A stretch of DNA of 64,000 nt from Drosophila pseudoobscura (GCF_009870125.1 NC_046680.1:18991501-19055500), one strand, 5' to 3'. Numbered from the stretch's first letter, positions 24,601 to 35,855 are shown. Numbers and translations are program-made. The notes: generated by a model from the letters alone, not told the origin.

Positions 24601-27600
24601 AGTTGGCGGAGGTGCCGTTGTAGCAGGAGAGGAACTCGTCATCCTCCAGGCTGGACAGGCAGCCGCGCTCGGTGCTGCCGTCGGACAGGACACGCGAGTA
24701 GCACTCAGGCAGACCCGTCACCTCGCAGCTGGTGACACTGGCCACGCTCCCGGGAGTAATGGCACAGCTGGCGTCCGTGCGGGAGCTGCACAGAGCACAG
24801 GTCTGGGCCTCGGGCAGAGACTCAATGGTGTTGCAGTTCTCCTCGCCGCAGGTGAGCAGCAGCTTGGCGCGCTGCAGCTGCAAAATCTCCTCGTGGCTGA
24901 GCTCGCTCACGCAGCCGAGGGCGGAGACGGAGCGCTGCTCATCGAAGCGAATGTAGCACTGGTCGTTATCCCTGTAGTTGGAGCAGATGGTGGCCTCCGC
25001 TTTCTGGCAGTCGTCGCCCTGGCAGATCAGGCAGCTGTGCCGCGAGGCCACCAGATCCTCCGTGTTGCACTTGGCCTCGTCGCAGGTGGCACAGAACGAT
25101 TTGCTGCCGGCCTTGCATGCGTCGCGGTCCTCCTTCTCCAGATCGTCGTAGCAGTTGCGCACCAGAGCGTAGCTGGGGTCCGTCGTTTCGCCGAACAGGG
25201 GCAAGAAGGCGGACACACAGCTCTCGTGGCACTGGCGCGTCTTGCCGATCGAGTCGGGCTCCGCCAGGCACGCGGAATTCTGGCTGGAGTCGCAGACCAG
25301 ACACTCCACATAGGAGTCCTGGCTGTTGGCCACGTTGCAGCCGTTGGAGTTGCAGCGGGGACACCGGCTGGGCTGCTCCTCGCAGTAGGAGGATGCCTCG
25401 AAGACCTTCTCGGAGCACCCGCGCTCCGTCACGGCTCCGCTGGCGTCGAACACCGTCACACAGTTGTCATAGCTGGTGCACGTCTCGAGGGTTCCGCCAC
25501 CGGTGGCGGCGCACTCTGTGGCGCCGGAGCAGGCCAGGCAGCTGATGGGAACCTCTTGCCAGGTGCCGGGGAAGCCATCCTCATTGATCCGCCCCAAATC
25601 GATGGTGTTGCATCCGTTGGCGCCGCTGCAGATGCGGCAAGTGCGGGAGTCACTGGGGTCCGAGCAGCTCAGGCTGGAGCCGCAGCCCCTGTGGGTCACG
25701 CCGTCGAGCAGGGTCGTCACGCAGGAGTCTTCGTTGGCATACACGGGGCACACGGTGCTGCTGCCGCTGCTGGGGGACGAGGCGCAGTTGGGGTCGCTGG
25801 CGGAGTCGCACTGATAGCAGCTGCGACGATCCGCCGGGAAGACAGTCAACCCGTTGCAATTGGTGCCAGTGCAGGTGTCGCAGAGTCCTCCGTGGTCGCC
25901 GGTGAGGCAGCCGTAGAAGTCGTCGCTATCGAGGCTCGAGAGGCAGCCGCGGACGGTTGTGCCCTTGGCATCGATGTGGGTGACGCACTCCGTGTACGGC
26001 AGGTCGGCGCACACGTCGGTGGTCTGCAGTTGGTTGGGATGCGTTGCGCAGCGAGCATCCACCAGAGAATTGCACTGCAGACAGCTGTTCGGATCGGGAA
26101 CGATGTCGTAGAAGTTGCAGTTGTTGCCGGAGCACAGAAACATGGCCTTCTGGGCCACCAGCTCCTTGATGACCTGCGTCTCGAAGTCGCTGGCACAGCC
26201 CATGGCCACCACGTCGCCCGCGTTGTAGGCGAGGTAGCATTGATCCTCGGGCCTGTAGGCCAGGCACTTGGTCGTGGTCGGATCCTCGCACTCGGGGTCG
26301 GAGCAGACGTAGCACTCCTGGGGGTTCTCGATGATGTCGCCGCCGTTGCAGAGTGCTCCCTCACAGGAGTTGCAGTTGGCGTGGGTTCCTGCGGCGCAGG
26401 TGGTGCGCTCCGCTTCGTTGAGATCGTCCAGACAGCCGCGGATCGGCAGCAGAGCCGAGTCGACGGAGGAGCTGCGTGGATACAAGCCCGTCATGCACTG
26501 GCCCTGGCACTTCCTAGTGCTCGTGGGCGTCTCCCAGGCGCAGGATGAGTCCTCATCCGCGTCGCAGAAGTAGCAGTCCACGTACGCGTCCAGGCTGAGG
26601 GCGTTGTTGCAACCATCCGACTTGCACTGCGGACAGCTGTCCCTGTTCAGGTCGCAGTAGTCCGCGTTGGCCGACTGCACGGCGTCGCTGCATCCCCTGG
26701 CCACCACCTGACCCGCCGCATTGAAGACTGTGACGCAGGTCTGCTTGTTGTTGCCCTGGCACTGGGCGGGCTCCGAGCCCACCGAAGCACAACTGGCGGC
26801 ATCATTGCACACGTGGCAGCTCAGCGGGAGATCCTGCCACTTGCCGGGCTCACCCACATATCCGGACTGCAGGTCCACATCGTTGCAGTTCTCCCCGGAG
26901 CAGGTGCGGCAGGTGCCGGCCTGGCTCTCGTCGCAGTTGATCTCCGACTGACAGCCGCGACGGGTGCGCCCCTTGGACAGACTGGTCACGCAGGCGTCCT
27001 CCTTATTGTAGGTGCGACAGTAGCCGCCGTAGCTGGCGGGGGCCGTGGCACAGTCCGCATCGCTGTTGGAGTCGCAGCGCAGGCACTGCAGCCAATCCGC
27101 GGGGTACACCTCTGAGTTGCAGCCGTTGGTGCCGCAGATCTGGCAGCTGGCGCTGCTGCCACTGGAGCATTCGTCAAAGAGCTCGTCGTCCGTGTCCATC
27201 AGGCAGCCGCGGTGCAGGACGCCGTCTGGGGAGACATGTAAATATTAATTTGGATTCTATTGCATTTGATCTGCACTTGCCTTCATCGATGTGGCTGTAA
27301 CACTCTGGATTGATGTAGTGCTGGCAGACAGCCGCTTCTACGGGCTCATCACCTGCCACACATCCAGCATCCCCGGTGGAGTTGCAAATGTTGCACGAAA
27401 CTCCAACGGTGTTAAGCTTGTCGTTCGTGTTGCAGTTGTCGCCGGAGCACAGCAACAGGTCCCGGCGATTGGCCAGCAGGAACGCGTCCTCCAGATCTGA
27501 GGCACAGCCCATCTTCTCGACGCTGAGGTCGCCCACATGAATGTAGCACTGATCGGCGGAGCGATAGCCGAGGCAGAGCTGACTCTCGGGGGTGGCGCAG

Positions 27601-30600
27601 TCGGAGGAGCCCGTACAGAAATTGCAGCTGAGGCGATCTTCGGGCACAGCGGCATTGTTGCAATTGGCGCCCGAGCAGGCCACGCAGTGGTCCAAGGTGC
27701 CGTCGGTGCAGGCCGAGCGATCGTCGTACTCCAGATCGTCCAGACAGCCGCGGGCCAGATCGAGGATGGTATTGGCCTCCGAGTTGCGGGGATAGAGACC
27801 GGTGAAGCAGCTGCCCTGGCAGGAGATGCTCCGCGTCACGTCGTCCACTTTGCGGACGCACTCCGCCTGGTCGGCGCCATCGCACAAGAGGCAGTCCACG
27901 TAGGTGTCCAGGTCCCTGGCATTGTTGCAGGCCGTGGACTTGCAGAACTTGCACTGACCCGGCTGCTCGTCGCAGAACTGCAGCAGCTCCTCGTCCGCGT
28001 ACAGCTCATCCGTGCAGCCGCGAAGCACCACCAGACCCGCGGTGTCGAAGACGGTGGCACAGTTCTGTTCGTCGTTGTCCACGCACTTCTTCAGGGAGCC
28101 CAGGCTCGTGCCCTGGCACTCGGTGCCGTTGCAGGTGTAGCAGTTGACGGGCGGCGTGGACCACTTGCCGGGGTAGCCGATGTAGGAGCTCTGGAGGTCC
28201 GCCACGTTGCAGTTGTCCTTGCCGGAGCAGAGGCGGCAGTGCTGCTTGTCGGTGTCATCGCAGGTGAACTCCCGCTGGCAGCCGCGGTAGGTCTTGCCGC
28301 TCACCAGCTTGGCGCTGCAGCCCTCGTCCGTCAGATAGAAGGGGCAGACGCTGGCTGCGTCCGGGGCGGAGGAGCAGCTGGGATCCGTCACAGAGTCACA
28401 GCGCTGGCAGCGCCGACGATCGGCGGGATAGATGTCCGTGTTGCAGCGTTCGCCCTCGCAAACTTCGCAGCTGCTGTTGCCCGAGAGGCACGCGGTCAGC
28501 TGCTCGCGTGGCAGGCTGCTCAGACAGCCGCGTTGCGTGATGCCATCTAAAAGGAAAAGAGGAAGGAATGGAGATTGGATTTCCCAATAGGCCGAGCCAC
28601 TCACTTGTCACACGCGTCATGCAGCTGGTGTAGGGCAGGACGCCGCACCTGCCGATCAGGGCGATCTTGCTGGGATCCACGGCGCAGTTGGGATCCTCCG
28701 AGGAGTCGCAGGCCACGCAACTGGTGGCCGTGGGCAGGTTGTCGAAGAAGTTGCAGTTGGCCTCGTCGCAGAAGAGCAGCGAGTGGAAGTTGTCGTCGAC
28801 GAACTCGTCCTCCAGGTCGGACAGACAGCCCATGGAGGTGATGTCCCCGTCGTCCTGGTTGAACAGGATGTAGCACCGGTCCTCGGGACTGTACTCTCCG
28901 CACTGCAGAGGACTGGGATCACCACACTCCTCGCCGGAGCACTGGTAGCAGCTGAGTGTGGCCTCGACAAGCTGTGCCACGTTGCAGTCGGCCTCGTCGC
29001 AGGCCACACAATCGCTGTCCTCTCCGTTGATGCATCGCTGCTGGTCCTCCTCGTCCTTGTCGTCCAGGCAGCCGCGCACGGTGTCGTAGACGGTGCTCTC
29101 ACTGGACCGGCGCCGCAGGGCAGTCATGCAATGGCCGTTGCAGCTGCGTCTGGCCTCGACCTTCGTGGGATTGCGGGCACAGTCGGTATTCTCGGCATCG
29201 CAGTAGAGGCACGCTGTGTAGCTGTCCAGGGATGTGGCCCTGTTGCAGCCGTTGGAGTTGCAGTTGTGGCAGCTGCCGCCGTTGGCATCGCAGTACGCCC
29301 CGAAGGACTCCTCCACCACCTGGCTGCAGCCCCGAGCGGAGACCACACCCGTCGCATCGAAGACCGTCATGCAGTACTCCGCCTCGGTGGCGCAGGACAC
29401 TTCCTCAATGGTGCTGGCCGCGCAGGAGGCGGTGTCCTGGCAGCTCTGACAGCTGAGCGGCAGTTCCTGCTGCCAGGGACCCGGATTGCCGTCCTCCAGA
29501 CGCTTCAGGTTGGCCGTGTTGCAATCAGAGCCAGAGCAGAGCTGGCACTTCTGGGGACTCGTCGAGTCGCACTCCAGCGAGGCACTGCATCCGCGCTTGG
29601 TGTTTCCGGCCAGGTCCAGGCTGGTCACGCAGTGCTGGCTGCCGGTGTGCAGCAGGCAGAGGGCGGCGGAGGCTGGAGACGCCTCGCAATTGGGGTCCTC
29701 GGTGGAGTCGCAGGTCTGACAGCTCAACCGCTCGGTGGGATGCAGCTGAAAGCGACAGGGTTTTGGGTTAGAGGGATATTCCGAGAGCGAGGAACCCTTG
29801 CTATATTCACCTTCAGGTTGCAGTTCTCTCCGGAGCACTTGGCGCACTGCGTGGCATTGCTTTCGCGCAGACAATCCAGGTACTCCGCGCCCTCCAGAGT
29901 CGTCAGGCAACCGCGCTCCGTGTGTCCATTGCCCAGAATCCGCGTGTAGCAGTCCGTGTTCACGGCGTTGTCGCACTCCGTCTCCGACTCTACCAGGTCC
30001 GGATCGACGGCGCAGTCGGCATCAGTTCTGGAGCTGCATAGCTTGCAGCTCTGAGGCGCAGGGAGGGCGGTAGCCACATTGCAGTTGTCCGCCCCGGAGC
30101 AGTACCAGAGGCGTTTGTTCTCCTCGAGGAGCTGCACATCGCTGACATTGAACTGGCTGAGGCAGCCCTGTGCGGCGAGCGTTCCGGACTCGTCGAACTC
30201 GATGAAGCAGTGCTCCACGTCGTCGTCGGCGGGCACGGCGCGGCAGGTCTGGGGCTGGGGACTGGAGCAGTCGCCGCGGCAGGAGTTACAGCTGCCTCGG
30301 ACGCCCAGCTCCACCTGGTTGCAACTGGCTCCCGTGCAGGCCACACAATGCGGAAAGGTTCCCTCGGCGCAGGCCTCGCGATCGTCGTAGTCCAGGTCGT
30401 CCAGGCAGGTCCTCACCAGCTCCAGGGGAGCCTTGGCGTCACTGGTGGTGGGATACAGGGCCGTGATGCACTGCTGGTGGCACCGTCGCCGATCCTTCAC
30501 CAGCTCAATGTCGAAGACGCAGTTGTCGTCGCTCTGGGCGTCGCAGTACACGCAATCCACCAGCTCCGAGTCGGTACTCAGGCTGTTGCAGCCATTGGAG

Positions 30601-30823
30601 CGGCACTGGTAGCACTTGTCCTGGTCCGCCGAGCAGGCCGTCACCAGGTTGTCGCTGCAGCCGCGCTGCACCACAGCCCCGTCGCTGTCGAAGATGGCCA
30701 CACAGTTCTGGGCGTCGTTGTCGAGGCACTTGCGCAGGGTGCCAGAGTCGGCGGCGCACTCCGCCAGGCTGTCGCATTCGTAGCAGTTTATGGGGCCCGA
30801 ATGCCAAATGTGCACAAAGGGAT
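21624..30823 (-). repeat. Seven-fold higher-order repeat (about 1.26 kb coding unit) inside the giant gene
   Basis: Unit boundaries, taken at the Gly-x-Trp linkers, lie near 29490, 28170, 26848, 25568, 24308 and 22918. The spacing is 1260-1280 nt once introns are removed. Each unit encodes five different domain types in the same order. Types are told apart by local signatures: B has CxTVFDxxGxVxxRGC; C has CxYCDA and RRCxxxCxTALY; D has LSCxxCxGxxCxxP and a Gly-Cys without Arg; E has CxxCxSxxDxxC then CxTRxxxGxTxRGC; A has ADRRSCxxCDSxxDPxC. The protein starts with a B domain and ends with an A domain, so all seven units are complete. Confidence 0.85.
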
Positions 30824-32024
30824 CTGCAAATAAAGATGGCCAAACTCTGTGATGCAACTTTCTTGGTAATATTTCATGCAGGACTGCCGAAGTCGCAGGA
30901 AAATCAATGCAAATAAATGCCCAAATTCTATCGCTATTATCGACACGCGGGTGGTTACGTATTCGCAGTACTATTTATGGGGCTTTCGGCAATCGAATTA
31001 TATGTTATTTATGGGTATATGGATGCAGGCGCTGCCGTAACGACAGCGCCATGATCTGATCCGGACTGAGGGTCGCCGCTTCCTTATCGACTCAATAAAT
31101 TAGTAATTGCCTTATGGGGGCCCGTAAAACGTCAATTCTATGGCGATCGTCTCGCAATCTATACAGCACTCGTATATAGATACAGGGAAGTCGCCTGTCG
31201 CCCGAATGTTGTGGGCAAAAGTGAAAGGCACTACTTTAATCCATAAGTCACGTGAAATATAGCAGAAAATTGGTTCTTTTGGAAAGAACTTAACCAACGG
31301 GTGCTTTGAAGGCCTTAGGAAATTCCCATGTACCTGTTGACGGACTCGTATGATGGCATTTACTAGTTAAAAGTACGTTTAAATTTGGAAATTTAAAGGA
31401 AGTTCAAAACAGGGACACCTTAAACGAACCCTTTAAAGAGCTTTCCGTTGCAGATAATATTTCTGTAAGCCACTTTATGGCACATCGAAAAATCCCAGCA
31501 CTCCAAGGGTGTTCTGTTGCTTTCTGTTGCTGTTCAAAGTCCATTTTTAATCTTTCACAAAATCAGCTTAATCCATACGAATCAAGAGCACTCGAGTCTG
31601 CGAGTGTTTCACAACAAAAAAAGCGCATTACAGCAGATATTGACGCTATCCTCCAATGAGGAAATGAAAGTGGAGCTCTTACATTTATGGCAAAGATAAT
31701 ACAGACATGATTCATAAGTGTCAGTGTCGGTTTTCCTTTAATATCTGTTTTAGAAGGGGAATAACACGCCAGCAGATAAGATAGGGCCAACATTTTTGCC
31801 AGGGAGGACACTGATGATTAATCTTTGGTTTATCCATACAGTACAGTTTTTTAAGCGATTTGCCACACTCTTTCGTTCACACACTGTCTGTGATTTCACT
31901 TTCACTTGGGGCTAGGGCTAGCCCTTATCCTTTGAGGGGCTTGGGCCCACCTACCATTGGCACTGGTTTGATTTGCACTTAGTGCAAGAAGCAGCAGGGC
32001 TGCTCCTGCAGCGATTAACTTCAT
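21624..32024 (-). CDS. Giant secreted Ly6/DUF753-type repeat protein, 35 domains (2988 aa, seven coding exons)
   Basis: Exons (transcript order): 31955-32024, 29811-30823, 28605-29745, 27281-28546, 23425-27225, 23248-23363, 21624-23183. They sum to 8967 nt in frame. Exon 1 encodes only a signal peptide (MKLIAAGAALLLLALSANQTSAN) and joins in phase 1 over a 1131-nt intron; the other introns are 55-65 nt. The mature protein has 35 Cys-rich domains, each opening CxxC, with a central RGC-type motif and closing in CxxC...CN, the uPAR/Ly6 (three-finger) pattern and what I recall of Pfam DUF753. They recur in order B-C-D-E-A seven times (about 420 aa per unit), with linkers resembling GxPGxWQ-LPLSC. 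The C terminus (GHLSAMSLGLTLIVSLAISMLR) looks like a GPI-attachment signal. Introns at 27226-27280 and 23364-23424 must be GC-AG to keep frame. An extracellular adhesive or ligand-binding role is only an inference. Confidence 0.88.
30824..31954 (-). other. First intron of the giant Ly6-type gene
   Basis: The donor AATG|GTAGGT (first base 31954) and acceptor TTTATTTGCAG (ending 30824) join the signal-peptide exon to the first repeat in phase 1, forming a GAT codon. At 1131 nt it is about twenty times longer than the other introns of the gene, as is common for first introns carrying control elements. No nested gene seen. Confidence 0.7.
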
Positions 32025-32135
32025 GATCGGATCGATTCGAGGGCTCTTCAAACCCTTTTCTTGACCGTGGGCACTCGCGTATTACCAACAAAAATTGATT
32101 CGGGCAACTAATTTCGTGATGGCCGCGGCGAGGCC

Positions 32136-32142
32136 TTTTATA
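32136..32142 (-). promoter_or_regulatory. TATA box of the giant Ly6-type gene
   Basis: TATAAAA on the minus strand, 112 nt upstream of the ATG at 32024. A start site would fall near 32108, where an initiator-like TTAGTTG is found, giving an 80-90 nt leader. This supports the separate signal-peptide exon. Confidence 0.65.
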
Positions 32143-33268
32143 GATTCCGCTACGACAAGTGAAAAGTGCCGGCGTTCGATCGATCGGACGGACGGTGCTA
32201 TCGGAGCTGTTTGATTATTGCTCTATATTATTGGACACAGCGATTATATGGGTGGCTCTGTTGCTATAGCTCTATGGCCGATAAAGCGATTTCGCAGTCC
32301 CCCGATTATTTAGAGCCGAGTGCGAGGGGGGATTTAACATAAAAAGGCAAAAACAACGGCCCCGATAAGCCCATCATAATCGAACGAATACGTTCGATAA
32401 GGCTCTCGATGGACAGCCCAAATATATGTTTGCTGATTAGATGGGCTTAGCCCTAGAGAGGCTATTGGCCAAGGGTTCCACTCTCCAACTAAATGAAGTC
32501 CATTTTGCGTAGTTGCAAATCAAATAAATGCACTTCAAACACTATCATCCAAAGAGACGTGCATCGGGCATTCCCCCTAGGTTTTATCGATAGTTCTGTG
32601 CATCTCACAGATGGCGCTTTTCCACACTTACGGGGCCATAAATCTTTTGCCGTGGCATGAAAATTCCAGATATACATAGGCTTCCAATGGCCTTTCTTTG
32701 TGAAAGGAAGCGCACGAAATTAATTAAATAATATGTATGTATGGGATGTGTGTTTCTATCTAAGAATATCGTGATTAAACCGGTGGAGAGCCCTCGCCTC
32801 CAAGAGTTCTTAGAGTTCTGAATCACAGCCGGCTATTCGTTTAAAATACGTTGCATATAACCTATTTTTCGGGAATACCCAATCAAACTTTATGGCACTG
32901 GAACATAGATTAATCAAAATGATTCGGTTACCAAGCACTTAAATAGATGAATCTGGTATTTTTTGAAATTCCCAATAATTTGATAATCTTTCCTAATCTA
33001 AGATGACTTGAAATTCGGTTTAATGATAAGTGAAAATTAATGAAATCGGTTTTGATTTCTCGATGATCCAATTTAGCAATTGCACAATCAGGTCTAAGAT
33101 TATTTAATGTACAATGCCATACAAATTTACAAATATTGCCAGATTTCAACCAAAATAGATTCCAAAATTGCAGGAAAAAATCCAGCAGCATAGAACTTTG
33201 GGTTGGTGGTCTCTATAAAGGCCATATACAAGCCAAGCCCCGTAGATTGTATTTGAGCGCGGACAGAA
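32143..33268. other. Intergenic: upstream region of the giant gene, CGATAA-rich
   Basis: Three CGATAA/CGATAAG sequences occur between about 32278 and 32400, plus other GATA cores. No coding sequence recognised. Confidence 0.4.
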
Positions 33269-33365
33269 TTTATTGGATACCATAAAAATTAGTTTAACAA
33301 TACATAGATTAGGTTCGGGAGAAGGCCGTGGGAATTAAAGCTAAAGGCATAATCGAATTTTGGGA

Positions 33366-34259
33366 TTATTTATGAAGGGTGTAAACAAATACAGCCAATG
33401 GGACTATGATCAGCGGAATGGAGGAGGCAGCGGAGTGCAGGCTGAGAGCAGAGTTGGGTTCGGCTGTAGTTGGCGGTGCTGTGGGTTGTGGAGAAGCTGT
33501 TGTTGGTTGTGGTGATGCGGTGCTTGGTGTTGTTTGTGGTGAAGCGGTGCTTGGTGTTGCTGTGGATTGTGTTGGTGTACTCGTTGTTGAGGTTGATGTG
33601 GAAGTAGATTCTGTTGTAGGCTCGGGAGCTGCATTGAAGTCGATTATCTCATCGTTGCAATGGGGTCGCTCGAGAGGATCGCACAGCTGGCAGTTGCTAT
33701 TGGCCAGGCAATCCAGCTGATCCGAAAGGCTCAAAGAACAGCCCCGTTCCAGGCGCTCTTCCACCAATTTCGTAAAGCAAAAACTTCTACCTGTCCGCGC
33801 GATGGGACATCTTTGAGATACTAGAAGCTGAGGGGCATCCACACAGTGCTCATCCTGTAGGAAATATCAAATGGTTATAATAAATGAAGCAATCTTTCCA
33901 TTATTCACAATATTCACCCCACTTTCCGCACACTGGAGACAACCGGATCTCGCAGATCCTAGAGTGTTGCACTTTTCGGAGACACAGATCTCACAGTCGA
34001 CTCCCCCCGAAGGGCCGTGACACTGTTCCCTCCAGCCAGCCTCGAGACCCTCCAGGCAGCCCTGGGCCTGGACTATGCCGCCTTGGAAGACACTGGCACA
34101 GGCGTCCAGTCGGTCGGAGCACTGCTCCTCCGCCTGGTAGCTGCTTCTCTGGCAGTTGATGCCGCGACAGTAGATACATTTCTCCAGCCCCAGAGCCGAG
34201 CTGCTCGCCAGGAGCAGTCCAAGGAGACATCCTAGAGCGGAAGACGTGCGGTTTGACAT
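33366..34259 (-). CDS. Two-domain Ly6/DUF753-type protein with mucin-like stalk (276 aa, two exons)
   Basis: Exon 1 (33918-34259) and exon 2 (33366-33854) join in phase 0 over a 63-nt intron (33855-33917). The ATG at 34259 is preferred over one at 34280, because the TATA box at 34309-34315 places the start of transcription near 34284. A signal peptide (to about residue 25) is followed by domain 1 (CIYC...KCN, 28-97) and domain 2 (CLQC...HCND). A long Thr/Ser/Pro stalk with TASPQPT-type repeats and a hydrophobic tail (SIPLIIVPLAVFVYTLHK) suggest GPI or membrane anchoring on a glycosylated stem. Unlike its two neighbours, it has no intron before the domain-1 Gly-Cys motif. AATAAA on this strand is at 33269-33274. 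It may be related to D. melanogaster CG4363/CG4377 (memory only). Confidence 0.87.
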
Positions 34260-34308
34260 TGTAGAAGGCGAATTAAGCATTTGGGAGAGCCTTCACTCCT
34301 GCCCACGG

Positions 34309-34315
34309 CTTTATA
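34309..34315 (-). promoter_or_regulatory. TATA box of the two-domain Ly6 gene at 33366
   Basis: TATAAAG on the minus strand. Standard 30-nt spacing puts transcription start near 34284, four bases before an ATG at 34280, which makes the next ATG (34259) the better start codon. Confidence 0.6.
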
Positions 34316-35092
34316 TCAATTCTGGCTGCTCGAGAGTCCTCTGTTGATTCGGCTCAAGTGGGCAAACAACCCAATCTACAACCCGGTGACATCTCTTGAG
34401 ATTTGCAAAAACAAGCCTGTTGTCTTCGCGGGGTTGCCTAAGCCCCCCGGCACTCGAGAGGGTTCTCTCCCTCCGGTTCTCTGGTGAAGTTCTTCGATTA
34501 GGCATGAGTGGTGGTAGTTTCTTAGTCACGAGCAAATAAACAAGTTCCCAATGGTAATGGAATTTTTTCGATTCTATTAGTCCCCCCTTATCAAAGTTCT
34601 TTAGATTAAATGCGGCTCGGACAATCGCAAGGGATTGAATAGGTCTTCAGGAACAACTCTAATTGAAGGTTAATTGCACAGAAATGACGTGCGACTTCAA
34701 AGGTCATCAGAGGATGTCACGGGATACTTAAAGCGGGTATAAAGATCCTAAAGATTATCTGTGATGGTTGATCTTTCTTTTTGATAATCATAGATCACTA
34801 CCACACAAATATTCAACGATATTTGACATATCTAGGATACATATATTCGTATATTCTTTGTATTTAAGAAATCATCGATCATTCTGTCCAAAACGACTCT
34901 GTAATCTCGGTTACACTATTTATAAAAGGTCTGTGATTTGCTTTTAAGAGCTCCATGTTTTTTGTATTCCATACCCTACCTCTATAAAGTCAGGACTTTG
35001 GGGATCACATTCTGGTCCCAAAAATATATGTTTAAGAATCGTATGCAAGAATCTACCGACTCTGGTTACTCTACCAGAAATTTGATATAGAC
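34316..35092. other. Intergenic, no supported gene
   Basis: Upstream region of the stalked Ly6 gene. A TTGATAAGG sequence (minus strand, about 34587-34595) matches the GATA-factor consensus. Nothing else recognised. Confidence 0.4.
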
Positions 35093-35143
35093 TTTATTTA
35101 AATCTCTTTAATTATACGAAAAAATGCATATTTAATCGGGAAG

Positions 35144-35855
35144 TTATCTTAGAGAGCGAGTGAAACGATTGCCAGCGCTGGATGCTGCGGAAATGTTGAC
35201 GGCATTGCAGTTCCGGATGTCGCCCGGGGAGCACAGAAGGCAGTTGGCATCCCCCAGGCAGCTCTGCTGGTCGATCTCCGTGGTGGAGCAGCCGCGCTGG
35301 GTCGTGCTGCCCGAGGACTTCACGTAGCAGTAAGAGTTGGGGGCAGTCGGAGCGGCACAGCGAGTGGCCTGCAAGGTGTCGGCATTCTCAGCACAATTGG
35401 AGTCCTTCAGAGAGCCACGAGATTAGAAAGGATGTAGAGGGACGTAATACTCTGTGTTTACCTTGCTGGAGTCGCACTGGATGCAGGCATACTTTGCCGA
35501 GCCCAAAGTATTGCAGCGATTTGTGTTGCACTTGTGGGAGGATTGGGGATCGGCGCTGCGTGCCCGCAACGAGCTAGGGATCTCCAGAGAGCAGCCCTTG
35601 TACAGGACCTGGGCTGTAATAGTCCATGGGTTCAAGGATTATCTTATGCACCAAAGGGGAGGAAATCTTGCACTCACCTTCATTGAAGATGGTCTCACAG
35701 TAGTCCAGGGAGTCCGCGCAGACCTGCTCCTTCTGAAGAAAGCTGCTCTGGCACTCGGCGCCCTCGCAGCTGTGGCATGTGAGGACAATGTTTCCTGCCG
35801 CGCAGCCCGCCAGGCAGACAACCGCCAGCGTAATCAGGATTGCTGTGTCTTTCAT
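35144..35855 (-). CDS. Two-domain Ly6/DUF753-type secreted protein (196 aa, three exons)
   Basis: Exons are 35678-35855, 35462-35613 and 35144-35404; introns of 64 nt (phase 1) and 57 nt (phase 0). The start MKDTAILITLAVVCLAGCAAG is a signal peptide. Domain 1 opens CHSCEGAEC and closes NRCN; domain 2 opens CIQCDSS and closes NCN. Domain 1 lacks two Cys that its neighbours have between the Gly-Cys motif and the closing CxxC, so one disulfide is probably missing. The C terminus (SAGNRFTRSLR) is not hydrophobic, so no GPI signal is visible and the product is probably released. Intron positions match the next gene exactly. A TATA box is at 35897-35904 and AATAAA (minus) at 35093-35098. Confidence 0.85.

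Noticed and set aside
24536-26548. 670-codon open frame on the plus strand
   Set aside because: It is the antisense of the giant Ly6 exon. The Ala/Gly/Val-rich composition comes from reading a Cys- and Ser-rich frame backwards; the same happens at 22089-23207, 27537-28550 and 28783-29949. No start context, domain or splice logic supports it.
27226-27280. Use of the GT four bases inside as the splice donor
   Set aside because: It shifts the frame so that RGC and all following domains are lost and a stop follows within a few codons. The GC donor restores the conserved segment exactly.
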